From contig OZ022500.1 in assembly GCA_963989385.1 (NCBI GenBank), positions 18,118,460 through 18,182,459 of the forward strand: a stretch of 64,000 bases of DNA, in the 5' to 3' direction. Of the stretch, positions 1 to 12,900 are shown piece after piece. The position numbers and the translations under genes were made by a program. Source of the stretch: Ctena decussata. Its lineage: Eukaryota > Mollusca > Bivalvia > Lucinida > Lucinidae. The notes under the pieces are model-generated. The model saw nothing but the letters and a program-made list of their open reading frames with translations. It did not search any database and was not told the DNA's origin. Within the stretch, counting starts at the first letter, position 1, and the number at the start of each line of letters is the position of its first letter.

Positions 1-128
1 ATCCATACACGTGCACAGTAGTCGCAACATTGCTTTGAGTTAAATTCTTGATCTTAGTATCAGTATCACTGTATTATATATCCTCAGCTAAACGGAGAAA
101 CAATGGTGAAGCAAAATAAAAGAAATAA

Positions 129-357
129 TTGAGCCACATCATGTGATATCCAACAATGTGGCATTGGTGACAAGTAAAGGCTCTGATCAGACTGCACATC
201 AGTGCAGTCTGATCAGAGCCGTCGCTTGTCACATCGGCCATCAATGGAATAGGCACAAGCCAAAGAGGTCTCTGATTACCCTGTATAAATGAGACAGGTG
301 ATTTGAGTATCAAATGACAAAGTTGCCACATTGTTGGAAGTCACAAGATGTGGCTCA
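129..357. repeat. TGAGCC-ended palindromic element, diverged copy
   Basis: Ends are inverted copies of a TGAGCCACATC...CAACAATGTGGC motif. Its centre is a short perfect hairpin around GGCTCTGATCAGACTGCAC (about 177-225). It is shorter and more diverged than the four other copies in the window. No coding capacity. Confidence 0.7.
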
Positions 358-428
358 CTCATATTCTACTAATATTTATATTCTACTAATGTCAGGTCAT
401 AAGATGTGGCTCATATATTCTACTAATA

Positions 429-666
429 TGAGCCGCGACGTGACAAAACCAACAATGTGGTTGTGCGTCCAGCGCAGACTCAGATCAGCCTGGGCATCCG
501 CCCAGTCTGATCAGAGTCTTCACTGTCCGCATGGAGATACCTCAGACCCTGAGCTACACTTTAAGCGCAAAGCAAAGGTTCTGATTAGACAGAGCGGATG
601 CCCAGGTTGATCTGAGTATGCGCTGGGCGCACAACCACATTGTTGGTTTTGTTGTGTCTTGGCTCA
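429..666. mobile_element. TGAGCC-ended palindromic MITE, copy
   Basis: About 238 bp. Both ends carry TGAGCC..GACAAAACCAACA inverted, followed inward by GTTGTGCG and the arms CAGATCAGCCTGGGCAT, so the single strand folds on itself. Copies with the same ends lie at 13758, 18258 and 50468. No transposase is present, so a non-autonomous DNA element is inferred. Confidence 0.8.
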
Positions 667-698
667 TATCTATATTATACTAATATCAGAAGACCTAC

Positions 699-933
699 CT
701 CTGCGAATTTTTGTAGATTAGGACATCCATACTTGGAATCTAATCTGAATATCTCATCAATATACTCTGTATCCTGGATCTCCTTGAACACCTTGAAGTC
801 TTCCAACGTCAGCTGCGTGGCGACCTCCAAAGTGTTTAACTGGGTCAGGAATATCTGGGCTTCCTTGATGAGGTCCCCCATGAGCTCATCGGGCACAAGG
901 GGCTCTGTACTCAGGTTGTTCTTAAGGTAGTAT
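699..933 (-). CDS. RAPGEF2: PDZ-GEF exon 16 of window: end of RA, start of CDC25-homology catalytic domain
   Basis: 235 bp: one base completes an Arg codon, then 78 codons; acceptor ttgtgtgcacag, donor gtaggt. [18 protein letters not shown] closes the RA domain. [20 protein letters not shown] then [20 protein letters not shown] starts the RasGEF catalytic domain (vertebrate [33 protein letters not shown]). It ends in phase 0 at KFAE, so the next exon lies before base 1. Confidence 0.98.
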
Positions 934-3900
934 CTGTGCACACAAGGAAGAGCTCTCCTGAGTAATTAGCAAACATGTACATTAACCTTTGAACTTTGAC
1001 CTTTGCTGTAGAAGCATGTGATTGGTTAATACTTATTTTTGTGTCAATTTTGAAAATTCTGGTTGGTAAAGAAGAGTTTTGTTAGTTCAAATCCACAAGA
1101 AAAAGAAATAAAGAATGGAAAACAGAGCTTGAGATGAAAGAGACTATTTAAACATAATTTTGAACAGTCTTTTTTTATGTCTTGTATGTTGTGACCTATC
1201 TCATGTGAACTGTCTCACTGAAATAGTTCAGAAGATGGGTCAAAACATACATTTTATGCAGATTTCACAGAAACAATCCTATATGATCATCAAATACTCC
1301 CTGTAATCAAAAACTCTGATTGAAAAGCAGTAAAACTATTAGTATATACACTGTGTAACAAAAGACTAACTGAAATCACAGAAAACCATAGTTTGTGACC
1401 ATTGTATGGTGTACAAAATGAATTGCATGCCTTGGGTGACCCTTAACAAAGGTTTGACAGTATGTTTTGCCTAAAAAACATGACCCTTTAATAGAATCAC
1501 CACACCAAAGATGCTCTGGCTCTCATTAGGACTGCCTCATTGAAGCACACCTAATAAGTACCGACGCTTTGCAGAGACATACCTTAATATGGCTATAAGA
1601 CTAGGGGTTTCCCCCCTCACCCCAAATATCTAAATCAGGCTTGTGTAATTCTTCTTTAAGATACTTTTTTTCCTTCCAAAGCAATCCCAAAAATCTGGAT
1701 GGATCTAGATTTTCCTAGCTGCTCTGAAGGAATAGGAATAAGACCTGACACCAGGACAGGATAGCTCGCCTGACAGCGCCCTGCCCATCGCATATAAAAC
1801 TTTAATGTAAAACTTTAACATTTTGCTAACGCTGCCGCCGCTAACCCTAACGCCAATGCCAATGCCGAGGATAGTATAATAGCTCTTCCTGAACTTCGTT
1901 CAGGTGAGCTAAATATGTTTTATAGCAGGTACATACTGTAAGCAAAATAACCTCAGAATTATTATGAAGCCACCATTTTAGCTGGAACACCGTGTTCACC
2001 TTGTTATTTGTACCCATAAATCATAAAGTAAGAGCACTCTTAGCATTATTGCCATCTTTGAAAGTTATACTCCACAAAAACACAAGTTTTGAGTTTTCAA
2101 GGAAACAAGACAAATGCAACTCCATTATCTTTTCTTTTTTCTGAGAAATAAGCCAAATATACTTTTAAAGTAAAACCTTTAAATGTTGACTTAACACCTG
2201 CGGCTGATATTTTCTGAACTGTAATTTGATTTGACTACAAATATACTTTGAGTATCCATATATGCACCAAGTTCAAACATGTTGACTGCTATGAACCAGC
2301 AAACAAATGAAGATCTAGTCCGACCAGGATAATAACCATCAGGTAAGAATTTCAGAAAACATCTTCAAAGGACAAATTTGATATTCTTCTTCAAATTTAA
2401 TGCACCATCTAGGAATTTTTATAGAAACAATCCAGGAGTCCACAGGGTTGGGGTAAATATGATAAATACAAAGCAGTTTCCCCAAAAGCTAAACTCATAA
2501 TCATCTTTAGATATACATGTAAGACAGAAATATACATAGTGCAAGATAATATACATGTATGTGCATAAAATCAACTTTCTACAAATTTATCCATTTATTT
2601 TGTAATGCTTTGTAAACATTCTTTTCCAGAAGTTTTGGATTATAATCAGAGATGACACCCAATCAATGGTCTACAGTTTTCCTGTGATGCTCAGAAGAAT
2701 TTACTTTAATGATTAGACAGCTATTGTGTCAAATTTTCACAGATGTTTTACTCCATTTACCACTGTAATAATTTGAATTTCATTTCCTATGTTAACTAAG
2801 ACATTCATTAAAGTGTTCAAAATCAGTGACAAAATGTCACTAAATCTAGCAAAAATTATTCATTGACTATTTTGATAAGAAATTCTGCAACTTTGTGCAC
2901 TATAATATATACTATTTGATGAAACTAATGCATCAGTGTGAAAAAAGTATACATTCTTCAATTACGTCTTAACCTCCGAGGAGGACATTAGACGGGGTTT
3001 GGTATTACAAGTGCAAAAGGGGTTAGTTGCTGTCCGGGTTTACCTTAATTGACCCACCCTATCTCCGCTCATAGACGAAATAAACGTATGTTGTTGGTAT
3101 TCATTTTCTTAGTTAGAACACTAGGAATAATTTGGTACACATTTCATTTTGATGTGTTGAAATTTTTTGGTTAGCATCTCTGGACTTGCAAACTTGAGTG
3201 GGTGGGGTACCTGGAGAGGCCTTGTGCAGTGCACAGGTATCTAGCAGTGTTAGCTTACGTATAGGCATTTAATCAAAAGCCTATTATCAAGAGCTTTCAA
3301 AAGCTATTGTAAATGACGTATTTCTTTATAGGAAAATGAATTAAACTCAATTTTTCTTGCAATTTTCCTTTATATTATTAAAACAACATAAGCATGTCAG
3401 AAATCATGTTATTCTGATAATAAACATAGTCGAAAAACATATTATTTCTGTCTGTTCCCATACACACAAAGGATAAGCAATAGAAACAATGCAATTTTAA
3501 GAAAATTTGAATGGGGGCCAAAAACAGCCCTTTTCATACCAGGTCCTTTAGGCTGAATAATGCATATGGCATAGGCATAACCACACTCATGACCAATACA
3601 TTTTGTAAATAACAATAATTATTTGTTTTAAAACTAAGACTTTGTGTCACACTTTTCACACAATCATGAAAACTTTATATAATGTAAAATCTAAAACAAA
3701 AATTTTTTAATTAACATCCCAATTTAAATGGGGTTTTATTAAATTCACAGTTTAATATTCCTCAAGACCTTATCACCCATTAACAAATGCTATGAATGAA
3801 GGAATTAACAGAACATATAATCTAAGGAATAAAAAAATTTATGGTAAAAACACTGGAGCCTTAAAGTTCCATTGATATTATTGCAGATGTTTGCTACTGT

Positions 3901-6900
3901 GGCTTTCTTTTCCGTTTCCATTCAGATAATGATGTTCCCCAAGGGGCTCAGCCGTACATTACCATGTTGCACACACCTGGGGCCAAGTATCTGCCCATTG
4001 CTACTGTGGCATATGTGGCATAAAATAATACATCATTTATATCTGCTGAAATAACGGTACTCCTATGATAATATTTTTTTTATTTGAGACAATTGAAACA
4101 TTGTTTGTGTTAAAGGAGTCCTTGTCCTAATAATTGAGCACATAAGGGTAAATATAAATCTGAGAAATATGAAGCTGTACCTGAGAGTCATTTTCAATTT
4201 GTGCTTAATGTTGTTTTATTGTTTTACTTCCATGGTTAACAGCTATGGTCATGTCGGGACGGACTCAATTTGAGTAGCGTATCTATAATAATTGGTTTAA
4301 AGACTAATATTCTCTACTATACAGATTACACCCCAGTTCTTATTGGTTTTATGACTCTGTTACGTCATTACCTATGTGAGATGGGGTGTTTCCTTTGATG
4401 AAATAGCAGTGTCACTGGATTGTTGCATAACAGAATTATGGCGATGCACGTCTGAACTGTGTTGCAAGTTTCAACTCCCTACATCAAATACTGTAGGAGG
4501 AGTTACGGAGAGAAGAACAGTACTCAAATGTGAAATAAGATCATAATATGTATATTATTAAAGGGGACATAATTCTGCAATAAAGACCTAAATCAAAGTT
4601 CTGTTTCCTTTTTGCACATGTTCAATGCATGTCTGAACTGTGCTGCAAGTTTCAACCCCCTATATCAAATACTGTAGGAGGAGTTGCCGAGACAAGAACA
4701 GTACTACAAATGTGAAATATGGTCATAATATGTTTATTATTCAAGGGGACATAATTCTGCAATAAAGATCTTAATCAAAGTTCTGTTTCCTTTATGCATA
4801 TGTTCAATGCATGTCTGAACTGTGTTGCAAGTTTCAACTCCCTGCATCAAATACTCGCCCAACAAACAAAAATATTTATCTTTAATTTGAATTGTTTTAC
4901 CATAAGCTTTACTATCATGAATTCAAAAACTTACACCTACAATTGCTATTCTTATGATAGTGGTCAAAGTACCCAAATCATAAGTCCGAACTCGTAGGTC
5001 AGTTAAACATAGACAATTCCGGAATATTATCAGATAATACTGACATGAAACTGGACCTCCAAGACTTGCTACTTATGGAAACTTTGAATGAATAGAATTA
5101 ATATGTATTTGTTTTAAATATACTTCAATTTTCCGGAACAAAATCAAAGAAACAAAAAACGAAAGTAAACCATACATAACAGTCTCTTACTACCTGTAGA
5201 ATAAATAACAAACATAATCTAAGAAGCTATAAGAAATGCTTAACCATAATGTGTAAAGCATAAAGAAATACAAAGATGTGTAGCAAAATGAAGCAAAGAA
5301 AAACATGATGTGCAAATACTATTACTCATAAAAAGCTCTGCATAGGTTGAGCACTTTAACTCACATTTCAAAAGTAAATTACAATTGTAAGCCCAATATA
5401 AAAGTCATGTGAGAATGTATCAAACTTTAAGCTGCAAAACATCTCTATAGATACCCAAAAATGCTTTAATACTGCTTTTAATCAGCTATTACATTAATGT
5501 TAAGCAATGAAATATGCCCCAATTTTTCTTCGCTTAATTTGATAATTATAAAACAATTCCTATCTCCTTTCTGTTCCATAGAAAAAAATTTTGAAAGAGT
5601 CTGTTCAGTACTTACATCTTATTCAGTGCTCTTCATATACATAAAACATAACCTCAGAGAGCTTTCTAATTACATGTACTCTGCTGCAAAAGCTGGAGGT
5701 CCAAACAAGATGGGATTTTGAATTCAATTCTGAGACAAATTTTCATACTTCTCAATGGAAACATATATGTTGTGACTCCTCATCTGAACTGCCACTACAT
5801 GGCAATTCAGATGTCAGAGGAGTCACAAGATATATTTTTGAGGAGAAGTAAGAATTATTCCAGCTGTAATCAAATACTCCCTCTTATCCAAATCTCCCAA
5901 GCATGAATTCAAATAGCTTTTGTAAAAGCTTGCTTGATAGGTAAGAAAGACTACAGGTGAATAACAATACAAGGTTACATATTAAAACATACAGCACATG
6001 CTAACCAGGCCTAAAACTTAGCATTCAGTTCCCATGCCAACTTATTATACAATAAGAAATCAGATGTGAGCATTCCTTAACCACACCAGAAACACCATGC
6101 AACCAACCAAGTTTGGTTAACTTATTTTTGTTTTTTGTCTAAATACCATCTAAAGTTTACAAATAAATGCCTTTTCTGATAAAACCAAACCTTCACAGAT
6201 TTAAAAGAAGCCGTTATAACTTTTGTTTCTTGTATCTCATTTTTAATTCTTCTTTGAAATACTACTAAACTGTGACATCAAAGATGACATCACTGATGAT
6301 TAACCAATCACATGATACCTATCACCATGGCAGTGGCCAATGTCCAGAGGTTGACTACAATACTTGTATTTTCAGCTAAATATATATTCATCTACACCTT
6401 GCATACTATACAGTCTGAAGGCTGTTCTAAAACCAACTTATTAAAATATTATAGGAACATGTAAATACTTTTGCCCTTTCTAAGAGGACCTTCAATATAG
6501 GCCAAATTATGTTGGTTGGTTGGTTGATTTGATGCTTAACGTCCACGGTAAACAACTAAGGTCATGTCGGGACGGTCAGTTAACCTAACCACACTATTCC
6601 TGGGCAGGCTCAGACCTCCTAAGCGGTTAACCAGTACTAAGTGCACATAATTTCGCCAGTAACTGACAACTGCCCTTCTTGAATCAGCGGAAGGAGAAAC
6701 GAAAGTATGTGGCCAGACCGGGATTCGAACCCAGGACCTCTGACTTACGAGTCAGGTGCCCTACCGATTGCGCTACCCGGCCCGGCGCCAAATTATGTCT
6801 GATTACACTTGTTTCTGTTCTTGTTACAAGTTGTCAGAAAAGTTTACAACTGCTAAAGGATAATGCATCTGAAACCATTTAAACACCCTTTCAAGGTTTC

Positions 6901-9900
6901 AAGACAGATTTACTATCTGGAAAATAAAAACAGGTACCTATAGATGAAACAAATATGAACACTATTTATGACGAAGGTATATGAATTTTCTATGGTCACT
7001 AGTTATGTTACCTTCATCTGAAACACTGAAGGATACCAGTTATCAGGGCTACAGAAATCCGATTTTTTGTCGGTCCGGACCGATTTTGAGTTCGAAAAAC
7101 CGATTCAGTTGGCATAAGGCACATTTTTTTCGGTCCGAAAAAACATGATTTGCCATGTATGATGACATAATTACCTGGATTTTAGCCATGTGTCATATAT
7201 TAATCCAATAATCACGCACTGCTGTCAAAAGTTATCACAGATAAACAAAGTGTCAATTGTCTTGCCTAGGTGTGAAGACGGACTCAATTTTAGAAATCTT
7301 CGATAATTAGCACGTGCCACAATTATGGCCAGCGGCGAAGGCTTTGCAGAACTCGTAATTCACATACACGTGCCGATGCACGGAAAAAGGCTGTGCAACG
7401 TAAGGTTTCTGACTATTGTATACTTTCAAAGATAGCATAAGGAAAGAATTTGACTAGCAAAAAGAAAATTGAAACCGGACTTGATTATGTGCAGTCTGGT
7501 CAGGTTTTTTTTTTAGCCGACGTCATTTCTCGCGCAGACCGTAGGTACCTTTTTGCAAGTATATTCATATTTCAAGGGACAGTAAAATACGTCAATCGTA
7601 ATAGTATTCTTGTATTCGTAATACTTCGGCCAATTCCGTAAATGAAGATCGGCGAGGACGTCCGATTGACAGCATGTGTACTTTCACTTTCGGTCTGACT
7701 GTCTCTGCGCTTTTTAAAGCGCATTTTTCACGATAAGTAAGAACATGTGGACTAAATGGCTACGTCAGCGATGACAACCACGTTATAACGGCGCTCCAGT
7801 GTAGTCATTAGTTTTCGTGACTTTTTTTTGATTGTAGAATACACAGTGTAGTCATTAGTTTTCGTGTCTATTTTGTATTCGTATGACGTCATCGGCCGTC
7901 CCGGACCGATTTGGATTTCAAAATTTCTGTAGCCCTGCCAGTTATATATACTACATGCTTGAAATTTATATCCATGGCATAATGATACCTCTAATTAAAG
8001 CATAAGTGGACACTTCTTATGACAGATTCTTCTCTGAGGCTTTCTTAAATAATCAATGCTTTAAGAAATATGTTTCCAATAAAAGGATCAGTTTAAGGTT
8101 TTCTTAAATATAGGCTGTTACAAGCCCCCGATATATTGCCTCTAAACAATACTTCTACAGAAGCAATCTACTAACAATGATTATGGAAATTTTTCATGTT
8201 TGAGTTTGCCTGAGAGATGCCAATTACTTTCTAATCCATGAAGGGAGAGCACCTTTACTGAAAGAAACATCATCCTAGATTATTTGAATGGACAATAGCA
8301 AAAACTGGGAAAATAAGGTCAGAAAATGACAAATGATCTACAAGAACTGCCTATTAAAGAAGCAGAGGCTACAGTTTATTTCATTAAGTTTTACAAACTT
8401 AAATGTATGTTGTCTAAACTTCAAACCAAGCTCCCTAATTTCAGATCAAACAGATCGTAAAGCAGAATTTTATTTGACAATTTTTCCCAGATAAGTATGC
8501 AAGGTGTATTTTGAAAATACCTCTTTCTAGTATGACTCGAAAAAATCCTGCTAAATTGAAAAGGTTTATACAATAGTGAACAAAACTCAACAACAACCAT
8601 TTTATAACAATAATAGTTCAAGGTTTTTATTTTATTTTAAATTCCAGTAAAACAATATTCGGGGATATTTATTAATATATCATATACCGGATAGAAAATG
8701 CAGCTATTTTTTTGTAACAAAAAGCCACATATTTCTAAATTATTTATCATTTGCTATTTGATTTGTAGTTATAAACAATATAAACTCATTAAAAATATTC
8801 CTATTCTATAAAGGAAGCGATGAAATCAAACTTTTTTTTTTCTTGGATATAAAATAAAACTACACAAATATACATATTCTATAATATATAGAATAAATAT
8901 TCTATGATACATTGTAGTATAGGTATATAAACTGTGTTAATTTCAAAATATACACTCCAAATACCATTTTATTTACACCAATTTGGTCAACCTATTGTTC
9001 AGATTTGTAAAGCTCAGTAATAAATTATAATTTCTTCATCTCAAAAAAGCCACCTTATGACATTTGTTACACGAGTAGAACGTAAGTTGCTTATTCCCAC
9101 CAGTGCTCCAAATAAGACGGGAAAACAGTGATAATTCAGAGATAATTTTTCACATTTAAGAAATAATTTTTTCTTGCCCATGAATTATCACTGATTAACA
9201 CATGTGAGTGGAGGGCAGATCATGAAATATCAATTCAAGATGGCCGAAGGCCGGAATGAGTTAATATTCATATCTGCCCGACCACAGGCGTGAATAAGCG
9301 ATTATTCACGGATAAGGAAAAATTATTTCGATTCTAACATTATACAGAATGAAATGCATGTATATTACAACATTTTCTTAAGGACTATGTCAACAGAAGC
9401 AAATGTTTACATAGGACATCATAAAGACGCAAAATTGGCATCTCTCGACGTTAACAATTAGAATCATCACAAATTTTCACACGCTGCCACTTTCTATGTG
9501 TTCAACGGTGAAAACGTTAATGTCATGATAGAATTCTGCATAAAAACATATGGGATGACCCCTTATAATTGTCTCGCAGAGAAGGTTCTAATGAGGAGTC
9601 ACAACATATGTTTTCACTGAGAAGAAAGAAAAATTATCTCTGAATTATCCTCAAAACCCCACCTTATATGGAGCTCAGCTAGGACCCACCACAAAAATAA
9701 AATCACACTCTAACCTATCACCCAATATCAAACAAACTGTGAATGGGGAAAGCACTGGGCTGGATCAAATTTTTTTTGCATAACTAAAGGGAGGCAATAT
9801 TGAAATATTCAAATATTCCAGACTGGGTTCTAATTATTTTGTTGTTTTCAAGGCCTGACTACCAGTGCACATCACTATACAAACCCTAAACCAGTCTAAG

Positions 9901-12900
9901 CTAGGAAACTAGCACCAGAAGAGGGAAGAAAGTTAGCTCTATTAGATTAAATATAAAGAAGTAAAAAAATCTAGCTATTTGTTTCTCAATAAATGTTAAA
10001 AGAAACTGGGTCACATAAGCTTGTTTTACAACTTTACCATCAAAATAATTTATCTCCAATTTTTACTACTTTTCCTTCAACATTATTTATCTCCAATTCT
10101 TAAATCACCCACTGATGAGTTAGAAGCCTTATTTTCATCCTTTAGCTAACCCCTTTCAATTTCTAAGGCACCCACAAAAGTAAAGTATGATCTTCCCCCC
10201 TTAACAAACATTGGGAAAAAATAATGATTCTGCAATGGTTCTCTTCCCCAGCCTCCCATCTGCTCTGCACCTATTTTATGGCACGAGTGACCCATTTTCA
10301 TACATCTGTGGACTACATTGCAGCTCACCAGTACTGATAATTTTTGGAATTTCCACCCATCCAACAATTGAATACTTGCCCTATGGCAAATACCATACCT
10401 ACCACTTATATATGTAATTGTTCTTATCATGAAAAATTTCTAGCAAGTGCATGTAGCCCACAGATGAACAAATAAACACACAGCAAGGGTACACCACAAA
10501 AGCCCCTTAGCCGAATTTAAAATTAATATTCAAAAGCTTCAAACCTTCACATACAGCTATTGTCAATATAAGATGCCAATGAAATGATGAAAGAGCTATC
10601 CAAGCGCCAGTAATTGAGGTTTCACTGAATCATAATAATGTTTGACCTTCAATGACCTGAATAGTTTTCCCCACAGCATAAAACATATATTGAGTTATGA
10701 GCTGGGAGTTTTATCCTTTGAGAATATAGACCAGTCTTGAGTAATTCTGCTATGACATGGATTTTTCCATTAAACAATCCCAAAAATCTAGATCCATTTT
10801 ATAAGATGGATCTAGATATTGGGAGTTGTTTTTGAAGGAATAAAACACATAACCAAATTAATACAGTAAGGTTATGTTACACACATCCTGAACATCTCTT
10901 ACAAACAACAGCTGATAAAGTGAAGGTCTGAAGCATGACATAAAATTTGACCTTGACCCCTGATCTCACCTTCCATTCAGACTAAGTCTCTCGGGCAAGT
11001 CTTGCAAGGACTCTGGAAGTCTCTTCTGCTTGATAAAACCTTCTGTTTCTACTGTTACTTCACACAGAGAAAAATTGCTACAATAGTGAAGACAATATAT
11101 AAAGTTAAACCTTAAAGTGCCTGAGATGAAAATAGTTGAATTTGCAAGCAGTGTAGATCTAGATGAGGTGGCTCATGATGAGCCACCTCATCTGGATCTA
11201 CACTGTTTGCCCTCTATTCTTTGAATTCTCAATGTGATATTACTTGGATGAAACATTTTTGAAAATTTTGCAGAAGCAAATTTTTTTTGCTTTTTCAGCG
11301 CTTTAAGGTTAAAATACAAATCTTCAGCTTGGAGGTAAAAAAGCTCAAAAAAACGCAGACTCACATCAGATGTGAAGAAGTCTGGTCAGGGTTTATACTG
11401 TTTGTAAATAAGCCAAATGTTTACAAAAAAAATCATAAAATCATACAAAACCAGAGGGCCAATGGCCCTATATCGCTCACCTGAGCACTGAGGCATTGAG
11501 GTTACAGCACCAAAACACCATGCACAACAGCAATAAAAAACACCATTTATGTAGAGGATAATATCACAAACATATATGCAAAAAACATAAGCTTTATCCC
11601 CCATTAATGGCTTCTCAGAAGATCTTTGGCAAAAAAAAAAAGTGAAAATTTGGCCTTTCAGCTGCAATGGCAACCAATCAAAATCGGGTAATTGGGAAAA
11701 ATTCATATGGCTGGTAGAGGACTACTCCAGGATTATTTCTGTGAAGTTTTGTCAAAATATCTGCAGTAACACAGAAATAAATAGCAAATGTCCACTTTCC
11801 TCATTATAAGTCTATGGAAACTTTAAGTTGCCGTAGCAACAAATTCACATGGGCAATGATAATATAAAACATACTTTAGGTAGAGGTTAAAATTATTAAT
11901 ATGTATGCTAAGTATCAGCTTCATCCCCCTCATGGCTTCACTTTTCCCATTATGAGTCAATGGAAACTACAAGTCGCCATAGCAACCAAAGTTCTTATGG
12001 GATTGAAAGAAAAAGAATAAAATTTATGTAGAAACTACTGTCATCAACATGTTTGCACAATATCAGCTTCATCCCCTATATGGCTTCTGAGCAGAAGATT
12101 CTTTTTTTTTTTCTTCAAAATTTACACTATATTTTGCCATGGCAACCAATCAAATTCAGCGATTTGGAGAAAATTCATATGAATCATAGAGGACTACTCA
12201 AGAAACATTTCTGTAGAAAAAAATTTAAATAACTGCAGTTAGTTAGACAGCAAAAATTGCCAATTTCCATTTTCCTCATTATAAGTCAATGGAAACTCTT
12301 AGTTGCCATAGCAACCAAACTGCTGGAGCAATTGCCATGAAAAACAATAATTCTATAAAGGCTAGTACTAAGGTTCTTTCTGTAAAGTTTGAGCTTTATT
12401 GGGCCACACAGTTTCTGCGAAGATGATTTTTTAATATTTTTCTATTTTTAACCATTCGGTTGCAATAGCAACCAACCAAATTGCGCAATTTGCATAAATT
12501 TAAAATGGCTGGTTAAAGACTACTCAAGGTACATTTCTATGAAAGTTTTGTCAAAATATCCGCAGTGGCATAGCAATAAATGCAAATTTTCCATTTTGCC
12601 ATTAGAAGTCAATGGCAACTTTCAGTTCAAATAGCAACCAAACTGCTAGAGCAATTGCCAAGAAAAACAGTACTTTTATAGAAGCTAGTACTAAGATCTT
12701 TTCTGTGAAGTTTGAGCTTTATTGGTTGCATCGTTTCTGAGGAGATGATTTTTGAATATTTTTTCTATTTTTTAACCATTCGGTTGCCATGGCAACCAGC
12801 CAAATTGTGCAATTTACATAAAGTTCATGTGGTTGACAGAGGACTACTCAAGGAACATTTCTGTAAAAGTTTTGTCAAAATATCTGCAGTGACATAGCAA

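Noticed and set aside
314..610. 98-codon plus-strand ORF
   Set aside because: Lies mostly in TGAGCC-ended palindromic MITEs.
6715..6786. tRNA gene on the minus strand (also at 26449-26520 and about 37900-37973)
   Set aside because: Box A, anticodon arm and box B are visible, but each is followed by the same SINE body and tail, and one copy has a target duplication. They are SINE heads, not functional tRNA genes.
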